From contig NZ_PTQY01000002.1 in assembly GCF_002943465.1 (NCBI RefSeq), positions 124,001-188,000 of the forward strand: a stretch of 64,000 bases of DNA, in the 5' to 3' direction. A program made the translations under genes and the position numbers. A model generated the notes under the pieces. The model worked only from the letters and a program-made list of their open reading frames with translations, did no database searches and was not told the DNA's origin. This document shows positions 37,894 through 46,452 of this stretch, one piece after another. The first letter of the stretch is position 1, and every line of letters begins with the position of its first letter. The DNA comes from Rhodoferax sp. TS-BS-61-7 (GTDB lineage: Bacteria; Pseudomonadota; Gammaproteobacteria; Burkholderiales; Burkholderiaceae_C).

Positions 37894-40335
37894 ATGTCTG
37901 GCCACACACCCCTGCCTGCTACCCCCATTGACTTGCCACTGTTGCCCCTGCGTGACGTGGTCGTTTTCCCCCACATGGTGATCCCCCTGTTTGTGGGCCG
38001 TCCCAAGAGCATCAAGGCGCTGGAAGCCGCGATGGAAGCCGACCGCCGTATCATGCTGGTAGCCCAGAAGGCGGCTGCCAAAGACGATCCTGTGGTGTCT
38101 GACATGTTTGATGTGGGTTGCGTGTCCACCATTCTGCAGATGCTGAAATTGCCCGATGGCACCGTGAAGGTGTTGGTGGAAGGGCACCAGCGTGCGACTG
38201 TGAACGAGATTGTGGAAGGGGAGCAGCACTTCACCGCCAATGTCACGCCGATTGAAGCTCCCGACGAGAGCAGCGATGCAGCCCGCAAGGCCGCTAGCGA
38301 AGTGGAGGCCCTGCGTCGGGCGGTGATGCAGCAGTTTGACCAATACGTCAAACTCAACAAAAAGATTCCGCCTGAAATCCTGACCTCCATTTCTAGCATC
38401 GACGATGCCGGCCGCTTGGCCGACACCATTGCGGCGCACTTGCCTCTGAAGCTGGACAGCAAACAAACCGTGCTGAGCCTGCCGCAGGTGAAAGACCGCC
38501 TGGAAAACCTGTTCGAGCAAATCGAACGCGAAGTTGACATTCTCAATGTCGACAAGAAGATCCGTGGCCGCGTGAAGCGCCAGATGGAGAAGAACCAGCG
38601 CGATTTCTATTTGAATGAGCAGGTCAAAGCCATCCAGAAGGAACTGGGCGAGGGCGAAGACGGTGCGGACATCGAAGAGATCGAGAAAAAGATCAAGGCC
38701 GCCAAGATGCCCAAAGAGGCTTTGAAGAAAGCCGAGGCCGAGCTCAAGAAGCTCAAGCTGATGTCGCCCATGTCGGCCGAAGCCACCGTGGTGCGCAACT
38801 ACATCGAGGTGTTGACCGGCTTGCCCTGGACGACCAAAACCAAGATCAAGCACAACCTTGTGAATGCCGAGAATGTGCTGAATGAAGACCACTACGGCTT
38901 GGACAAGGTCAAGGACCGCATCCTGGAATACCTTGCAGTGCAACAACGCGTGGACAAGGTCAAGGCGCCCATCCTGTGCCTGGTAGGCCCTCCTGGCGTG
39001 GGTAAGACGTCCCTAGGGCAGTCCATTGCCAAGGCCACAGGACGCAAGTACGTGCGCATGGCCCTGGGTGGCATGCGGGACGAGGCCGAGATCCGTGGCC
39101 ACCGCCGTACCTATATCGGCGCGATGCCTGGCAAGGTCCTGCAAAGCTTGTCCAAGGTTGGCACCCGTAATCCACTGTTCCTGCTGGACGAAATTGACAA
39201 ACTGGGCACGGACTTCCGGGGTGACCCTAGCAGCGCGCTGCTGGAAGTGTTGGACCCCGAGCAAAACAACAAGTTTGGCGACCACTACGTGGAGGTGGAC
39301 TACGACCTGAGCGATGTGATGTTTGTGGCCACCAGCAACTCTATGAACATTCCTCCGGCCCTGTTGGACCGTATGGAAGTGATTCGCCTCTCGGGTTACA
39401 CCGAAGACGAGAAGACGAACATTGCTATCACCTACCTGCTGCCCAAGCAGATGAAAAACAATGGTGTAAAGGCTTCCGAGCTGGCCGTGTCGGAAGACGC
39501 GGTGCGCGACATCGTGCGTTACTACACGCGGGAAGCCGGTGTGCGTTCGCTGGAGCGTGAACTCTCCAAAATCTGTCGTAAAGTGGTCAAGGGCCTGTTG
39601 CTCAAAAAGCTGACGCCGCAGGTGGTGGTGACCGTAGACAACCTCAACGACTTTTTGGGTGTGCGCAAGTACACCTATGGTCGCGCTGAAGAACAGAACC
39701 AGGTTGGCCAAGTCGTCGGCCTGGCATGGACGGAAGTCGGTGGTGATTTGCTGACCATTGAAGCCGCATTAACACCTGGCAAGGGCATCATCACGCGTAC
39801 CGGTTCTTTGGGCGATGTGATGAAGGAGTCTGTGGAGGCTGCACGTACGGTGGTGCGCAGCCGTTCACGCCGCTTGGGCATCAAGGACGAGGTGTTTGAG
39901 AAGAAAGACATCCACATCCACGTGCCCGATGGTGCGACCCCCAAAGATGGTCCCAGCGCCGGTGCTGCGATGGCAACTGCGTTTGTGTCCGCATTAACCG
40001 GCATTCCTGTGCGTGGCGATGTGGCGATGACTGGTGAAATTACCCTGCGCGGTGAGATCACGGAAATCGGTGGCTTGAAGGAAAAGTTGTTGGCCGCGCT
40101 GCGTGGCGGCATCAAGACTGTGTTGATTCCTGAGCAGAACGCCAAGGACCTGCAGGACATTCCTGAGAACGTGAAGAACGGTCTCGAGATTGTGCCGGTG
40201 CGCTGGATTGACCAGGTGTTGGAGCTGGCGCTGGAAAGCCATCCCATTCCCCTTGCGGACGAAGAGGTGCTGCCCGCGACGGCAGTGGCTGCCATTGCGC
40301 CTGCCGTGCAATTGGATGAGTCCGTCAAACACTAA
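37894..40335 (+). CDS. lon: ATP-dependent protease Lon
   Basis: An 813-residue cytoplasmic protease. The N-terminal LON substrate domain runs to about residue 200, the AAA+ module has Walker A GPPGVGKT (365-372), and the C-terminal protease domain has catalytic Ser688 in KDGPSAGAAM plus the partner Lys about 43 residues later. Length and order match bacterial LonA. Confidence 0.97.
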   Translation: MSGHTPLPATPIDLPLLPLRDVVVFPHMVIPLFVGRPKSIKALEAAMEADRRIMLVAQKAAAKDDPVVSDMFDVGCVSTILQMLKLPDGTVKVLVEGHQRATVNEIVEGEQHFTANVTPIEAPDESSDAARKAASEVEALRRAVMQQFDQYVKLNKKIPPEILTSISSIDDAGRLADTIAAHLPLKLDSKQTVLSLPQVKDRLENLFEQIEREVDILNVDKKIRGRVKRQMEKNQRDFYLNEQVKAIQKELGEGEDGADIEEIEKKIKAAKMPKEALKKAEAELKKLKLMSPMSAEATVVRNYIEVLTGLPWTTKTKIKHNLVNAENVLNEDHYGLDKVKDRILEYLAVQQRVDKVKAPILCLVGPPGVGKTSLGQSIAKATGRKYVRMALGGMRDEAEIRGHRRTYIGAMPGKVLQSLSKVGTRNPLFLLDEIDKLGTDFRGDPSSALLEVLDPEQNNKFGDHYVEVDYDLSDVMFVATSNSMNIPPALLDRMEVIRLSGYTEDEKTNIAITYLLPKQMKNNGVKASELAVSEDAVRDIVRYYTREAGVRSLERELSKICRKVVKGLLLKKLTPQVVVTVDNLNDFLGVRKYTYGRAEEQNQVGQVVGLAWTEVGGDLLTIEAALTPGKGIITRTGSLGDVMKESVEAARTVVRSRSRRLGIKDEVFEKKDIHIHVPDGATPKDGPSAGAAMATAFVSALTGIPVRGDVAMTGEITLRGEITEIGGLKEKLLAALRGGIKTVLIPEQNAKDLQDIPENVKNGLEIVPVRWIDQVLELALESHPIPLADEEVLPATAVAAIAPAVQLDESVKH

Positions 40336-40358
40336 GTGCTGGCATTTTTGAGTCGGAG

Positions 40359-40388
40359 TGGACTTAGGCTAAAAAAGTAGGCTATAAT
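40359..40388 (+). promoter_or_regulatory. Promoter of the tRNA cluster
   Basis: TATAAT at 40,383-40,388 with TGGACT as a weak -35 at 18 bases. The first tRNA begins 15 bases after the -10. Confidence 0.5.
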
Positions 40389-40402
40389 TCGAGGCTTGAA
40401 AC

Positions 40403-40478
40403 GCGGGAATAGCTCAGTTGGTAGAGCGATACCTTGCCAAGGTATAGGTCGAGAGTTCGAGCCTCTTTTCCCGCTCCA
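40403..40478 (+). tRNA. tRNA-Gly (anticodon GCC), copy 1
   Basis: 76 bases, acceptor GCGGGAA, anticodon loop CTTGCCAAG, T loop TTCGAGC, encoded CCA. Confidence 0.97.
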
Positions 40479-40520
40479 ATTTCGTACTGGAGTGTCGTTT
40501 CTAGTACAGTGTCAGTTCAT

Positions 40521-40596
40521 GCGGGAATAGCTCAGTTGGTAGAGCGATACCTTGCCAAGGTATAGGTCGAGAGTTCGAGCCTCTTTTCCCGCTCCA
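40521..40596 (+). tRNA. tRNA-Gly (anticodon GCC), copy 2
   Basis: Identical over all 76 bases to the copy 42 bases upstream, a tandem duplication. Confidence 0.97.
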
Positions 40597-40600
40597 ATTC

Positions 40601-40631
40601 AAAAAATGGAAGTCTTGACTTCCATTTTTTT
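40601..40631 (+). terminator. Rho-independent terminator after the tRNA-Gly pair
   Basis: AAAAAATGGAAGTC-TT-GACTTCCATTTTTT, a perfect hairpin with a T-run. Confidence 0.9.
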
Positions 40632-40640
40632 ATTCAAAGT

Positions 40641-40714
40641 GGCGCGGTAGCAAAGCGGTTATGCCCCGGATTGCAAATCCGGTTAGTCCGGTTCGACTCC
40701 GGACCGCGCCTCCA
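40641..40714 (+). tRNA. tRNA-Cys (anticodon GCA)
   Basis: 74 bases, acceptor GGCGCGG, anticodon loop ATTGCAAAT, T loop TTCGACT, encoded CCA. Confidence 0.97.
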
Positions 40715-40733
40715 GATTGATCTGGTCACAAAT

Positions 40734-40766
40734 GCCTCGTCGGCCTCGGTTGGCGGGGCGTTTTTG
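40734..40766 (+). terminator. Terminator after tRNA-Cys
   Basis: GCCTCGTC pairs with GGCGGGGC (two G-U pairs) and is followed by GTTTTTGTTT. Confidence 0.65.
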
Positions 40767-40785
40767 TTTGACAATAGACCCACGT

Positions 40786-40878
40786 GCCCGAGTGGTGAAA
40801 TAGGTAGACACATCGGACTTAAAATCCGCCGCTTCGTGAATAACGGGCGTACCGGTTCGATTCCGGTCTCGGGCACCA
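40786..40878 (+). tRNA. tRNA-Leu (anticodon TAA), island insertion target
   Basis: 93 bases with acceptor GCCCGAG, anticodon loop ACTTAAAAT, long variable arm and encoded CCA. It is intact and followed at once by a P4-type integrase, so its 3' end is the likely integration site, kept functional by the incoming att sequence. Confidence 0.97.
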
Positions 40879-40880
40879 TT
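40855..40880 (+). other. Putative attachment site (attL) at the tRNA 3' end
   Basis: The 3' part of tRNA-Leu, from the T arm to the CCA, is where P4-type integrases recombine. A direct repeat of this segment should mark the other end of the island; I did not find one up to 64,000. Confidence 0.45.
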
Positions 40881-40910
40881 TTCTTGTTTTATTTCGTACG
40901 AAATCATACT

Positions 40911-40948
40911 AAAACCCGCGTAGTCTATAGCTGCAGCGGGTTTTTTGT
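40911..40948 (+). terminator. Terminator after tRNA-Leu(TAA)
   Basis: AAAACCCGC, loop, GCGGGTTTTTT. It separates tRNA transcription from the integrase. Confidence 0.8.
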
Positions 40949-40990
40949 TGTCCGAAGAGGTTCCAGGCGATACCATCAGTTCCTATGAAT

Positions 40991-41044
40991 TTGTTGGTAT
41001 CTTTGTTGGTATCAGGCATCTACCAACAATCTAGATACCAACAC
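40991..41044. repeat. Four iterons in front of the integrase gene
   Basis: TTGTTGGTATC occurs twice in direct orientation (40,991-41,001 and 41,003-41,013) and its complement twice (TACCAACAA at 41,021-41,029; GATACCAACA at 41,034-41,043). They may be arm-type sites for integrase or excisionase, or a repressor operator, since they lie just before the ribosome site of the integrase. Confidence 0.7.
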
Positions 41045-41056
41045 AAGGGGGGGCGC

Positions 41057-42271
41057 ATGCCATTAACGGACACTTTTGTTCGAAACACCAAGTACTCGGG
41101 ACGACCGTCAGGGGATAAACACGCAGATGGTGGAGGGATGTACTTGCACATTAGTGCCAGTGGAAAGTACTGGCGAATGGCATATAGGTTCGCAGACAAG
41201 CAGAAAACGCTTTCGTTGGGCGTTTACCCTGAAGTGACACTGGCAGAGGCCAGGAAGCACCGAGAAACAGCACGAAAGTTGCTCGCACAGGGAGTAGATC
41301 CAAGCGCAGCCAAGAGGGAGGCAAAAGCACTCAAGGTCATTTCCTCAGGCAACACATTCGAATTGGTTGCTCAAGAGTGGTTGAAGAAAAGCCAAGGTGA
41401 TCGCATGGCTAGCACTCACCTAAAAGTCACGAACTGGTTGGAGAAGGACATTTTTCCGTATATCGGAAAGATCCCAATTTCAGACGTTGGCCCGCGCGAC
41501 GTGTTGGCAGCCCTTCGTCATATGGAAGGCCGGGGAGCGTTGGACAGCACGCAGCGCGTGAAACAAGTTTGCGGCCAAGTTTTTCGTTACGCGGTTGCAT
41601 GTGGGTTTGCAGAACGGGACGTTACGCAGGATCTCAAAGGTGCTTTGGCCAAGCATAAGCCCGGCAATTTTGCGGCGATTACAGATCCCAAACTGGCTGG
41701 CCAATTGCTGCGATCAATCTTTGACTACCAGGGGCACCACTGCACGGTTGCAGCATTGAAGTTGTCTCCATTGTTGTTCGTCCGCCCTGGAGAGCTGCGT
41801 ATGGCTGAATGGTCAGAATTCGACTTTGAGGCTTCGGAATGGAGGATTCCGGCTAAGAAAATGAAAATGGGCGCTGATCATCTTGTTCCGTTGTCTTTAC
41901 AGGCTCAAGCAATTTTGCGAGATCTCAATCAAATAACGGGGCGAGGAAAGTTCGTCTTTCCAGGTCTGAGGAGTGGAGAGCGTCCGATGTCTGAAAACAC
42001 TATAAACGCCGCATTGCGCGGGATGGGCTACGCTCAAGACGTTCACACGGCTCATGGTTTTCGTGCCATGGCACGTACGATCATGGATGAAGTTCTGAAC
42101 GAAAGGGTTGACTTGATTGAGCATCAATTGGCGCACGCTGTGAAAGATGCGAATGGCCGTGCGTACAACAGGACTGCGCACCTGCCGGCACGACGAGAAA
42201 TGATGCAGAGATGGGCTGACTATCTGGATAAGCTCCGGTTGGAAGGTATGGTTGCCACAGTCAAAGTGTGA
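41057..42271 (+). CDS. int: P4-type tyrosine integrase
   Basis: A 404-residue site-specific recombinase with an N-terminal arm-binding domain (DUF4102 type, LTDTFVRNTKYSGRPSGDKH, then LSLGVYPEVTLAEAR), a core-binding domain (about 100-190) and a C-terminal catalytic domain. Catalytic residues: Arg243 (FVRPGE), His333 and Arg336 (HGFR), a His in HQLAHAV and the nucleophile Tyr370 (AYNRT). The start at 41,057 follows a G-rich ribosome site; the in-frame ATG at 40,985 would translate the iterons. The gene appears intact. Confidence 0.93.
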   Translation: MPLTDTFVRNTKYSGRPSGDKHADGGGMYLHISASGKYWRMAYRFADKQKTLSLGVYPEVTLAEARKHRETARKLLAQGVDPSAAKREAKALKVISSGNTFELVAQEWLKKSQGDRMASTHLKVTNWLEKDIFPYIGKIPISDVGPRDVLAALRHMEGRGALDSTQRVKQVCGQVFRYAVACGFAERDVTQDLKGALAKHKPGNFAAITDPKLAGQLLRSIFDYQGHHCTVAALKLSPLLFVRPGELRMAEWSEFDFEASEWRIPAKKMKMGADHLVPLSLQAQAILRDLNQITGRGKFVFPGLRSGERPMSENTINAALRGMGYAQDVHTAHGFRAMARTIMDEVLNERVDLIEHQLAHAVKDANGRAYNRTAHLPARREMMQRWADYLDKLRLEGMVATVKV

Positions 42272-42710
42272 CGGGGGAATAGTTCACATCAAAGATGTAG
42301 CGGCGTCCTATTTAAGCTTCATGCGTAAAGAGGCTTCTGCTTAGGGCCAAGTGCGGTCATCCGCCAGTGACTGCTTTCAGGTACGCGAATTTTGAGGGCG
42401 ACTCATAACTGGATCGGGGTTGTGTGGCGGCGTGGCCAGCGCAACCGCAAGCCGGCGGCAAAAAGACGCGCATTCATCGAACTGGCGAGCACGCAGAGCG
42501 TCGGGACCGACTGAATGATTCAGTTGAACGCCTTCATCCTGTGGCCGTTAAGCGCGGCGTTGCTGATCGCGAATTGCTTGCTCGTCAGTTGACCTTTGCA
42601 CCTGGCTAGCAGGCACCCTCAGGCCGCTGACCATAACAAACCGCGCCTATTGATTTCTAAAGTGATTTACTCTCCTGTGTACCTGGCGCACCGCAACCCG
42701 GCCTCGGTCG
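42272..42710. other. Gene-free stretch after the integrase
   Basis: About 440 bases with only short frames (for example 61 codons at 42,424) that resemble nothing known to me. It may hold decayed sequence. Confidence 0.5.
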
Positions 42711-43754
42711 TCACGCCAACGCGGCTCTGATCATCATCCTGTAGGGGCGGGAGCGGCCCTGGAGCTGATTGACCGTGGCCACGATGATCCGTCCGCGCGA
42801 GGGGCAGGAAAAGGCCAGCGTGCCGGTAATGCCCGAATGTCCAATGAACTCTAGCCCCTGACGAAACGGAGGGAGCCACCGTGGGACGGCAAAGCGCAAT
42901 ACGCCGGTGCCCGCCTGCAGCGGAAAGAATATCCGTCTCCAGGGTGCAAACTCTTCCAGCATCGCTCGTGAGAACAATCCACCGTTGAAGAATGCAGAAG
43001 TGAAGCGGGCCAGATCTCCAAGGCAGGACACCGCCCCTCCGTCGCCGGGCATCGACGAAAGCGCGAAGGGGATCTCGACCACCCCTGCGCCGTAGCGCAA
43101 CGGTAGCGCGCCCATTCCTCGCTTGTAGAAGGCAGTGCACTTCAAGCCTAGCGGATGCGCGATGCAGGTGGCCAGCGCTTCGTCGATGTCCTGCCCCCTC
43201 GAACGCGCAATGACCTCAGTCAAAAAAAAGAAGTTCGTGTCCGAATAGAGGGCTTTCATGCCCGTGCCTGGGGGAAAGGATGGGTGCATTTCGTCGCGTG
43301 TCCATGCCAGCACCTCTGCCAGACCAAAGGCCTGGTCGCGGCCCGCAAAGAGACTGGCGGCCAGCGTCGATCCGTCGCGACGCTTTCCTTCGAAATAGTC
43401 GGGCAAACCAGAGGTGTGTGTGAGCAAATGGCGCAGCGTTATGCGTTCAGTGAAGTCCGCCCCCTTAAAGACGTGCAAACCATCGAGTTCGCCCGGGGCA
43501 AAGAATCGTCCAAGCGGATCGTCCAGGGCAAGATGTCCTTCTCCGACAAGCTGCAGGAGCATGGCGGTGACCAGCAGCTTTGAGGTCGATGCGATCAGAA
43601 ACGGGGTTTCCGGCCCGACCGGCTGCCCTTGCCAATTGCCCCTGCAAGCATGGGTCCAGGTTTCGGCTTCCATGACACCAAGCGCAACCTCGTGAGCATC
43701 GCCGCGCCCGTATTCGCTGTCGACTATGCGGTCGAGTTCGGATTGCAGGCTCAT
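42711..43754 (-). CDS. Serine hydrolase of the beta-lactamase/PBP-like family
   Basis: A 347-residue penicillin-binding-protein-fold hydrolase. The SxxK motif is STSK (Ser56, Lys59 from the chosen start), the second motif is YSD in ALYSDTNFFFL (about residue 180), and the third HSG in GHSGITG near residue 310. Without a signal peptide it is probably a cytoplasmic esterase or peptidase of the class C-like family, not a periplasmic beta-lactamase. I start at ATG 43,754, which has GGAG eight bases before; a TTG at 43,778 is possible. It is the last gene of an HTH/Clp-N/hydrolase operon. Confidence 0.82.
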   Translation of the reverse strand: MSLQSELDRIVDSEYGRGDAHEVALGVMEAETWTHACRGNWQGQPVGPETPFLIASTSKLLVTAMLLQLVGEGHLALDDPLGRFFAPGELDGLHVFKGADFTERITLRHLLTHTSGLPDYFEGKRRDGSTLAASLFAGRDQAFGLAEVLAWTRDEMHPSFPPGTGMKALYSDTNFFFLTEVIARSRGQDIDEALATCIAHPLGLKCTAFYKRGMGALPLRYGAGVVEIPFALSSMPGDGGAVSCLGDLARFTSAFFNGGLFSRAMLEEFAPWRRIFFPLQAGTGVLRFAVPRWLPPFRQGLEFIGHSGITGTLAFSCPSRGRIIVATVNQLQGRSRPYRMMIRAALA

Positions 43755-43774
43755 GCGATCGGCTCCATTTCTGG

Positions 43775-44320
43775 TCAATCCGTGCCTTGCCCTTGTTCAT
43801 GGAGCGCAATCTCCTGACGGGCCGCGCGAATTAGTTGCTGTGGTTTGATGCCAAGCACGCCCAATGCACGAGCTGCAATTGAGAACTCTTCCTCGGCGGC
43901 GGCGAGAAGAACATCTGCAGCCAGAAGCGGGCGAGCCTTGCGGGCCTCAGCGGTTGAAGCAAGACGCTGAACAATCGTTTGTCCAGACGGCGCCGCGCGG
44001 TACAGTTTTGAAGCAGCGGGGACGCGGGGGCTATCTGGGAGGTGAAGTCCGGCATCCGGTGCTGCCTCCATCCCTGCATGACGAAGAGCGTCGACAAACT
44101 GGGAGCGTATGGCCTCCTCAAACGCCTGGGGGGCCGCACCAAGGCTGGCGAGCGCTCTCCGGGCAGTTCCGTCTGGTAAGGAAAGAGAGGCTAGTAGGAA
44201 ATGCTCAGACCCTGGCGTCTGGTTGCCGTGGGCACGTGCGACTCGCTCAGCCTCCTTGCACAGGGCGGAGAGCGTACCAACGTCATTAAGCTTGTTTTTG
44301 AGGGCGGTTAACATTTTCAT
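43775..44320 (-). CDS. Clp N-terminal-domain protein without ATPase
   Basis: A 181-residue protein made of two Clp-N (ClpA/ClpC N-domain) repeats: about 12-75 (LSALCKEAERVARAHGN..GSEHFLLASL) and about 112-175 (QTIVQRLASTAEARKA..LLAADVLLAAAEE). There is no AAA+ domain, so it may act as a free adaptor or decoy for Clp machinery. It sits between a small HTH gene and the hydrolase. Confidence 0.8.
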   Translation of the reverse strand: MKMLTALKNKLNDVGTLSALCKEAERVARAHGNQTPGSEHFLLASLSLPDGTARRALASLGAAPQAFEEAIRSQFVDALRHAGMEAAPDAGLHLPDSPRVPAASKLYRAAPSGQTIVQRLASTAEARKARPLLAADVLLAAAEEEFSIAARALGVLGIKPQQLIRAARQEIALHEQGQGTD

Positions 44321-44334
44321 CCTTTTGAGGTGAG

Positions 44335-44541
44335 TCAGTCTTTCAAGTAAGAAAGCCTTCGATGGGCGGCCTGCTTTGACACACCCAAGGCTTCAGCGAT
44401 TTGAGACCAAGACCAGCCACGCTGCAGTGCCAACGTGACAACGCGCGCTTCGTATTGATCGGCTACTTGACGAAGTGCGACCACCGCCGCAAGGGCTGTA
44501 GGAATGTCACTTGGGTTTGGCAGGTGCTGCGTCAGGTTCAT
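44335..44541 (-). CDS. Small helix-turn-helix regulator
   Basis: A 68-residue protein ending in a helix-turn-helix (GWSWSQIAEALGVSKQAAHRRLSYL). The ATG at 44,541 fits the conserved start; 13 more codons upstream would run into the operators. Fourteen bases separate it from the Clp-N gene. It is probably the autoregulator of the operon. Confidence 0.8.
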   Translation of the reverse strand: MNLTQHLPNPSDIPTALAAVVALRQVADQYEARVVTLALQRGWSWSQIAEALGVSKQAAHRRLSYLKD

Positions 44542-44544
44542 ATC

Positions 44545-44588
44545 GTCAACAATAGCTGACGAAAGAGAATCCGTCAACATTTACTGAC
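44545..44588. promoter_or_regulatory. Twin operators of the HTH/Clp-N/hydrolase operon
   Basis: Two related 16-base inverted sequences, GTCAACAATAGCTGAC (44,545-44,560) and GTCAACATTTACTGAC (44,573-44,588), spaced 28 bases start to start. They overlap the expected promoter just upstream of the HTH gene. Confidence 0.7.
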
Positions 44589-44675
44589 GAGCGGCGCCAG
44601 TATTGCGTGTTTCAAAGTCTCAGCGCTGGAATTCAACCGCCGGTATCACCGACGGCATCGTTTCTGTAGTTACCT

Positions 44676-44890
44676 CTATGCCCTTGAAGAGGTCGTCGCG
44701 CCGCGAGGCGACGCAAGTTGATCTCGCTGGAGCCACTCGATGCGCGCGAAATACGTTGCGTATATGGACGAGTCACCGGTCAGGAACAGGTGCGAGACTA
44801 CGGCATCGACCATGGTGCAGCCCAGCCACAAGCGGCCGAAGAAGGCGGTGCGCGGTATCAGTTTCAACACCACGCCGACACCGGCGTGGT
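44676..44890 (-). pseudogene. Remnant of a DoxX-like membrane protein
   Basis: The frame contains VGVVLKLIPRTAFFGRLWLG and MVDAVVSHLFLTGDS, which closely match the second half of DoxX-like proteins. No N-terminal part precedes it and there is no good start. It lies next to the DUF4345 gene, another small membrane protein. Confidence 0.5.
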
Positions 44891-44924
44891 TTCTTGAAGG
44901 ATCGCGCCGCGTACTGTTTCTGGC

Positions 44925-45308
44925 CTAGGGCAGCGGGCGGACACTGAGCAAAGCAACCGCCCCAAAAATTTCAAGCAAAACCAGCGCTTTGAGCATTCCA
45001 TTAGGCGCGCCGTGCGCGATCATTGGCATGATCCTCCCAAGAGGTTGCGCCAACAGGAATACGGCGCAGATGTCTCCGATGATGGCGTCATGTACTCGGA
45101 ACAGCGCGAATGCAAACAGCAGTGCCTGGGCCAGGAACACTCCCACATAAATGGCTCCAAACTCGCTGGCTCCATTCGGCAAAGATAGCTGATAGCCAAG
45201 AACTTTTGCCAGGGAGTCCGGCTTCAGTAGAGCCCAGCCTGCGAAAGCAACGAAGATTAACGCCGTCGACGCAAGCAGCACCTGCCGTAGCAAATCGCTG
45301 TAAATCAT
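44925..45308 (-). CDS. DUF4345-family membrane protein
   Basis: A 127-residue protein with four hydrophobic segments. GWALLKPDSLAKVLGYQL and SEFGAIYVGVFLAQALLF match DUF4345. Function unknown. It diverges from the MmyB-type regulator with a palindrome between, so it is the likely target of that regulator. Confidence 0.8.
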   Translation of the reverse strand: MIYSDLLRQVLLASTALIFVAFAGWALLKPDSLAKVLGYQLSLPNGASEFGAIYVGVFLAQALLFAFALFRVHDAIIGDICAVFLLAQPLGRIMPMIAHGAPNGMLKALVLLEIFGAVALLSVRPLP

Positions 45309-45371
45309 ATATTCTCCAAAGATGAGTTAGATAAGGGGCGAATGCTGAATGGTCCCGGACATGATGTCGAT

Positions 45372-45384
45372 GACCTAGAAGGTC
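45372..45384. promoter_or_regulatory. Palindrome between DUF4345 gene and regulator
   Basis: GACCT-AGA-AGGTC, 20 bases before the start of the regulator gene in the divergent promoter region. A likely operator of the XRE/MmyB regulator. Confidence 0.55.
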
Positions 45385-45403
45385 AAACTTCGAACATAAA
45401 GGA

Positions 45404-46255
45404 ATGTGTGTGTCGAGCAACAATGCAAGCGTAGGGCAACCGTTGAGGCGCACCGCTGGGGAGATGCTGCGCGACTGGCGCCATGCCCGCGGACAAACCC
45501 AGTTAGAGCTTGCTTCTCAGGCACAGGTGTCGACACGTCACCTCAGTTGTCTTGAGAGCGACAAGGCCGAGCCCAGTCGCGTCATGCTTATGCGCCTCGC
45601 ACGGCACTTGGAGCTCTCGTTGCGAGATACCAACCTGCTTCTGATGGCGGGGGGGTTCGCACCGATGTTCCCTGAGCGACCTTGGGAGGATCCCTCACTG
45701 GCTGCCGCCAGGGAAGTTGTTGATTCGGTGCTTCGGGCCAGCGAGCCGTCTCCCGCATTCACTGTCGACCGCCACTGGAATATGATCGCCAGAAATCGCA
45801 TGACTGAGGTGCTTTTGGGGCAGGTCGCTCCACGACTACTTCATGCGCCCATTAACGCATTCCGGCTCGCGCTTGATCCTGAGGGACTCGCTCCGCAGAT
45901 CCTGAATCTTCCGCAGTGGCGTTCCTACATCTTCACGCGCCTTGCCCGTCAGATTGACTTAACCGCCGATCCCGTGCTTATCCGTCTGCTACATGAACTG
46001 CAGGGATTGGCCGGACATTCAGACACGGATGATGAGCCAAGTGGCCACAGCGCCCTGGTTATGCCGCTGCGACTTGCTACGCCCTGGGGGCCGTTGACGC
46101 TGATCAACACAGTGACCATGTTCGGTACGCCACTTGAAGTCTCGCTCTCAGAACTCACTCTCGAAGTCCTTTACCCTGCGGATGCGGCAACGCGCTCGGC
46201 GCTGGAAACCATCTGGAGAGCCCAGTCCGATTTCCAGGGCCACGGCATTCAGTAG
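45404..46255 (+). CDS. XRE-type regulator with MmyB-like ligand-binding domain
   Basis: A 283-residue regulator. The XRE helix-turn-helix covers about residues 17-72 (TQLELASQAQVSTRHLSCLE) and a MmyB-like PAS-type domain follows (AFTVDRHWNMIARNRM ... WGPLTLINTVTMFGTPLEVSLSE). In this family the C-terminal domain binds a small, fatty-acid-like ligand. The start may be ATG 45,404 or GTG 45,410; the latter has better spacing from AAAGGA. Confidence 0.9.
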   Translation: MCVSSNNASVGQPLRRTAGEMLRDWRHARGQTQLELASQAQVSTRHLSCLESDKAEPSRVMLMRLARHLELSLRDTNLLLMAGGFAPMFPERPWEDPSLAAAREVVDSVLRASEPSPAFTVDRHWNMIARNRMTEVLLGQVAPRLLHAPINAFRLALDPEGLAPQILNLPQWRSYIFTRLARQIDLTADPVLIRLLHELQGLAGHSDTDDEPSGHSALVMPLRLATPWGPLTLINTVTMFGTPLEVSLSELTLEVLYPADAATRSALETIWRAQSDFQGHGIQ

Positions 46256-46452
46256 CGTGACGCTAGACCTGGCCGGCCACGGCCGTGTTGGTGGAGACAG
46301 CCGACACCACTATCATTCGCAGCATGTGCTCTTAGATACGCGAGCCTTCTCAGCATGTCCTGAAATCTCCTCGGATGCCGCCGATGAAGCACCTCAAAAC
46401 GTCCCAGCAGGACATACAGCACATGAAATGGTCGCCAGCGAATTTGCGGCTG

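Noticed and set aside
42424..42609. 61-codon frame after the integrase
   Set aside because: Too short and unlike known excisionases or regulators.
44603..44947. Plus-strand 114-codon frame
   Set aside because: Arg/Ser-rich, no motif, and the minus strand shows DoxX-like sequence.
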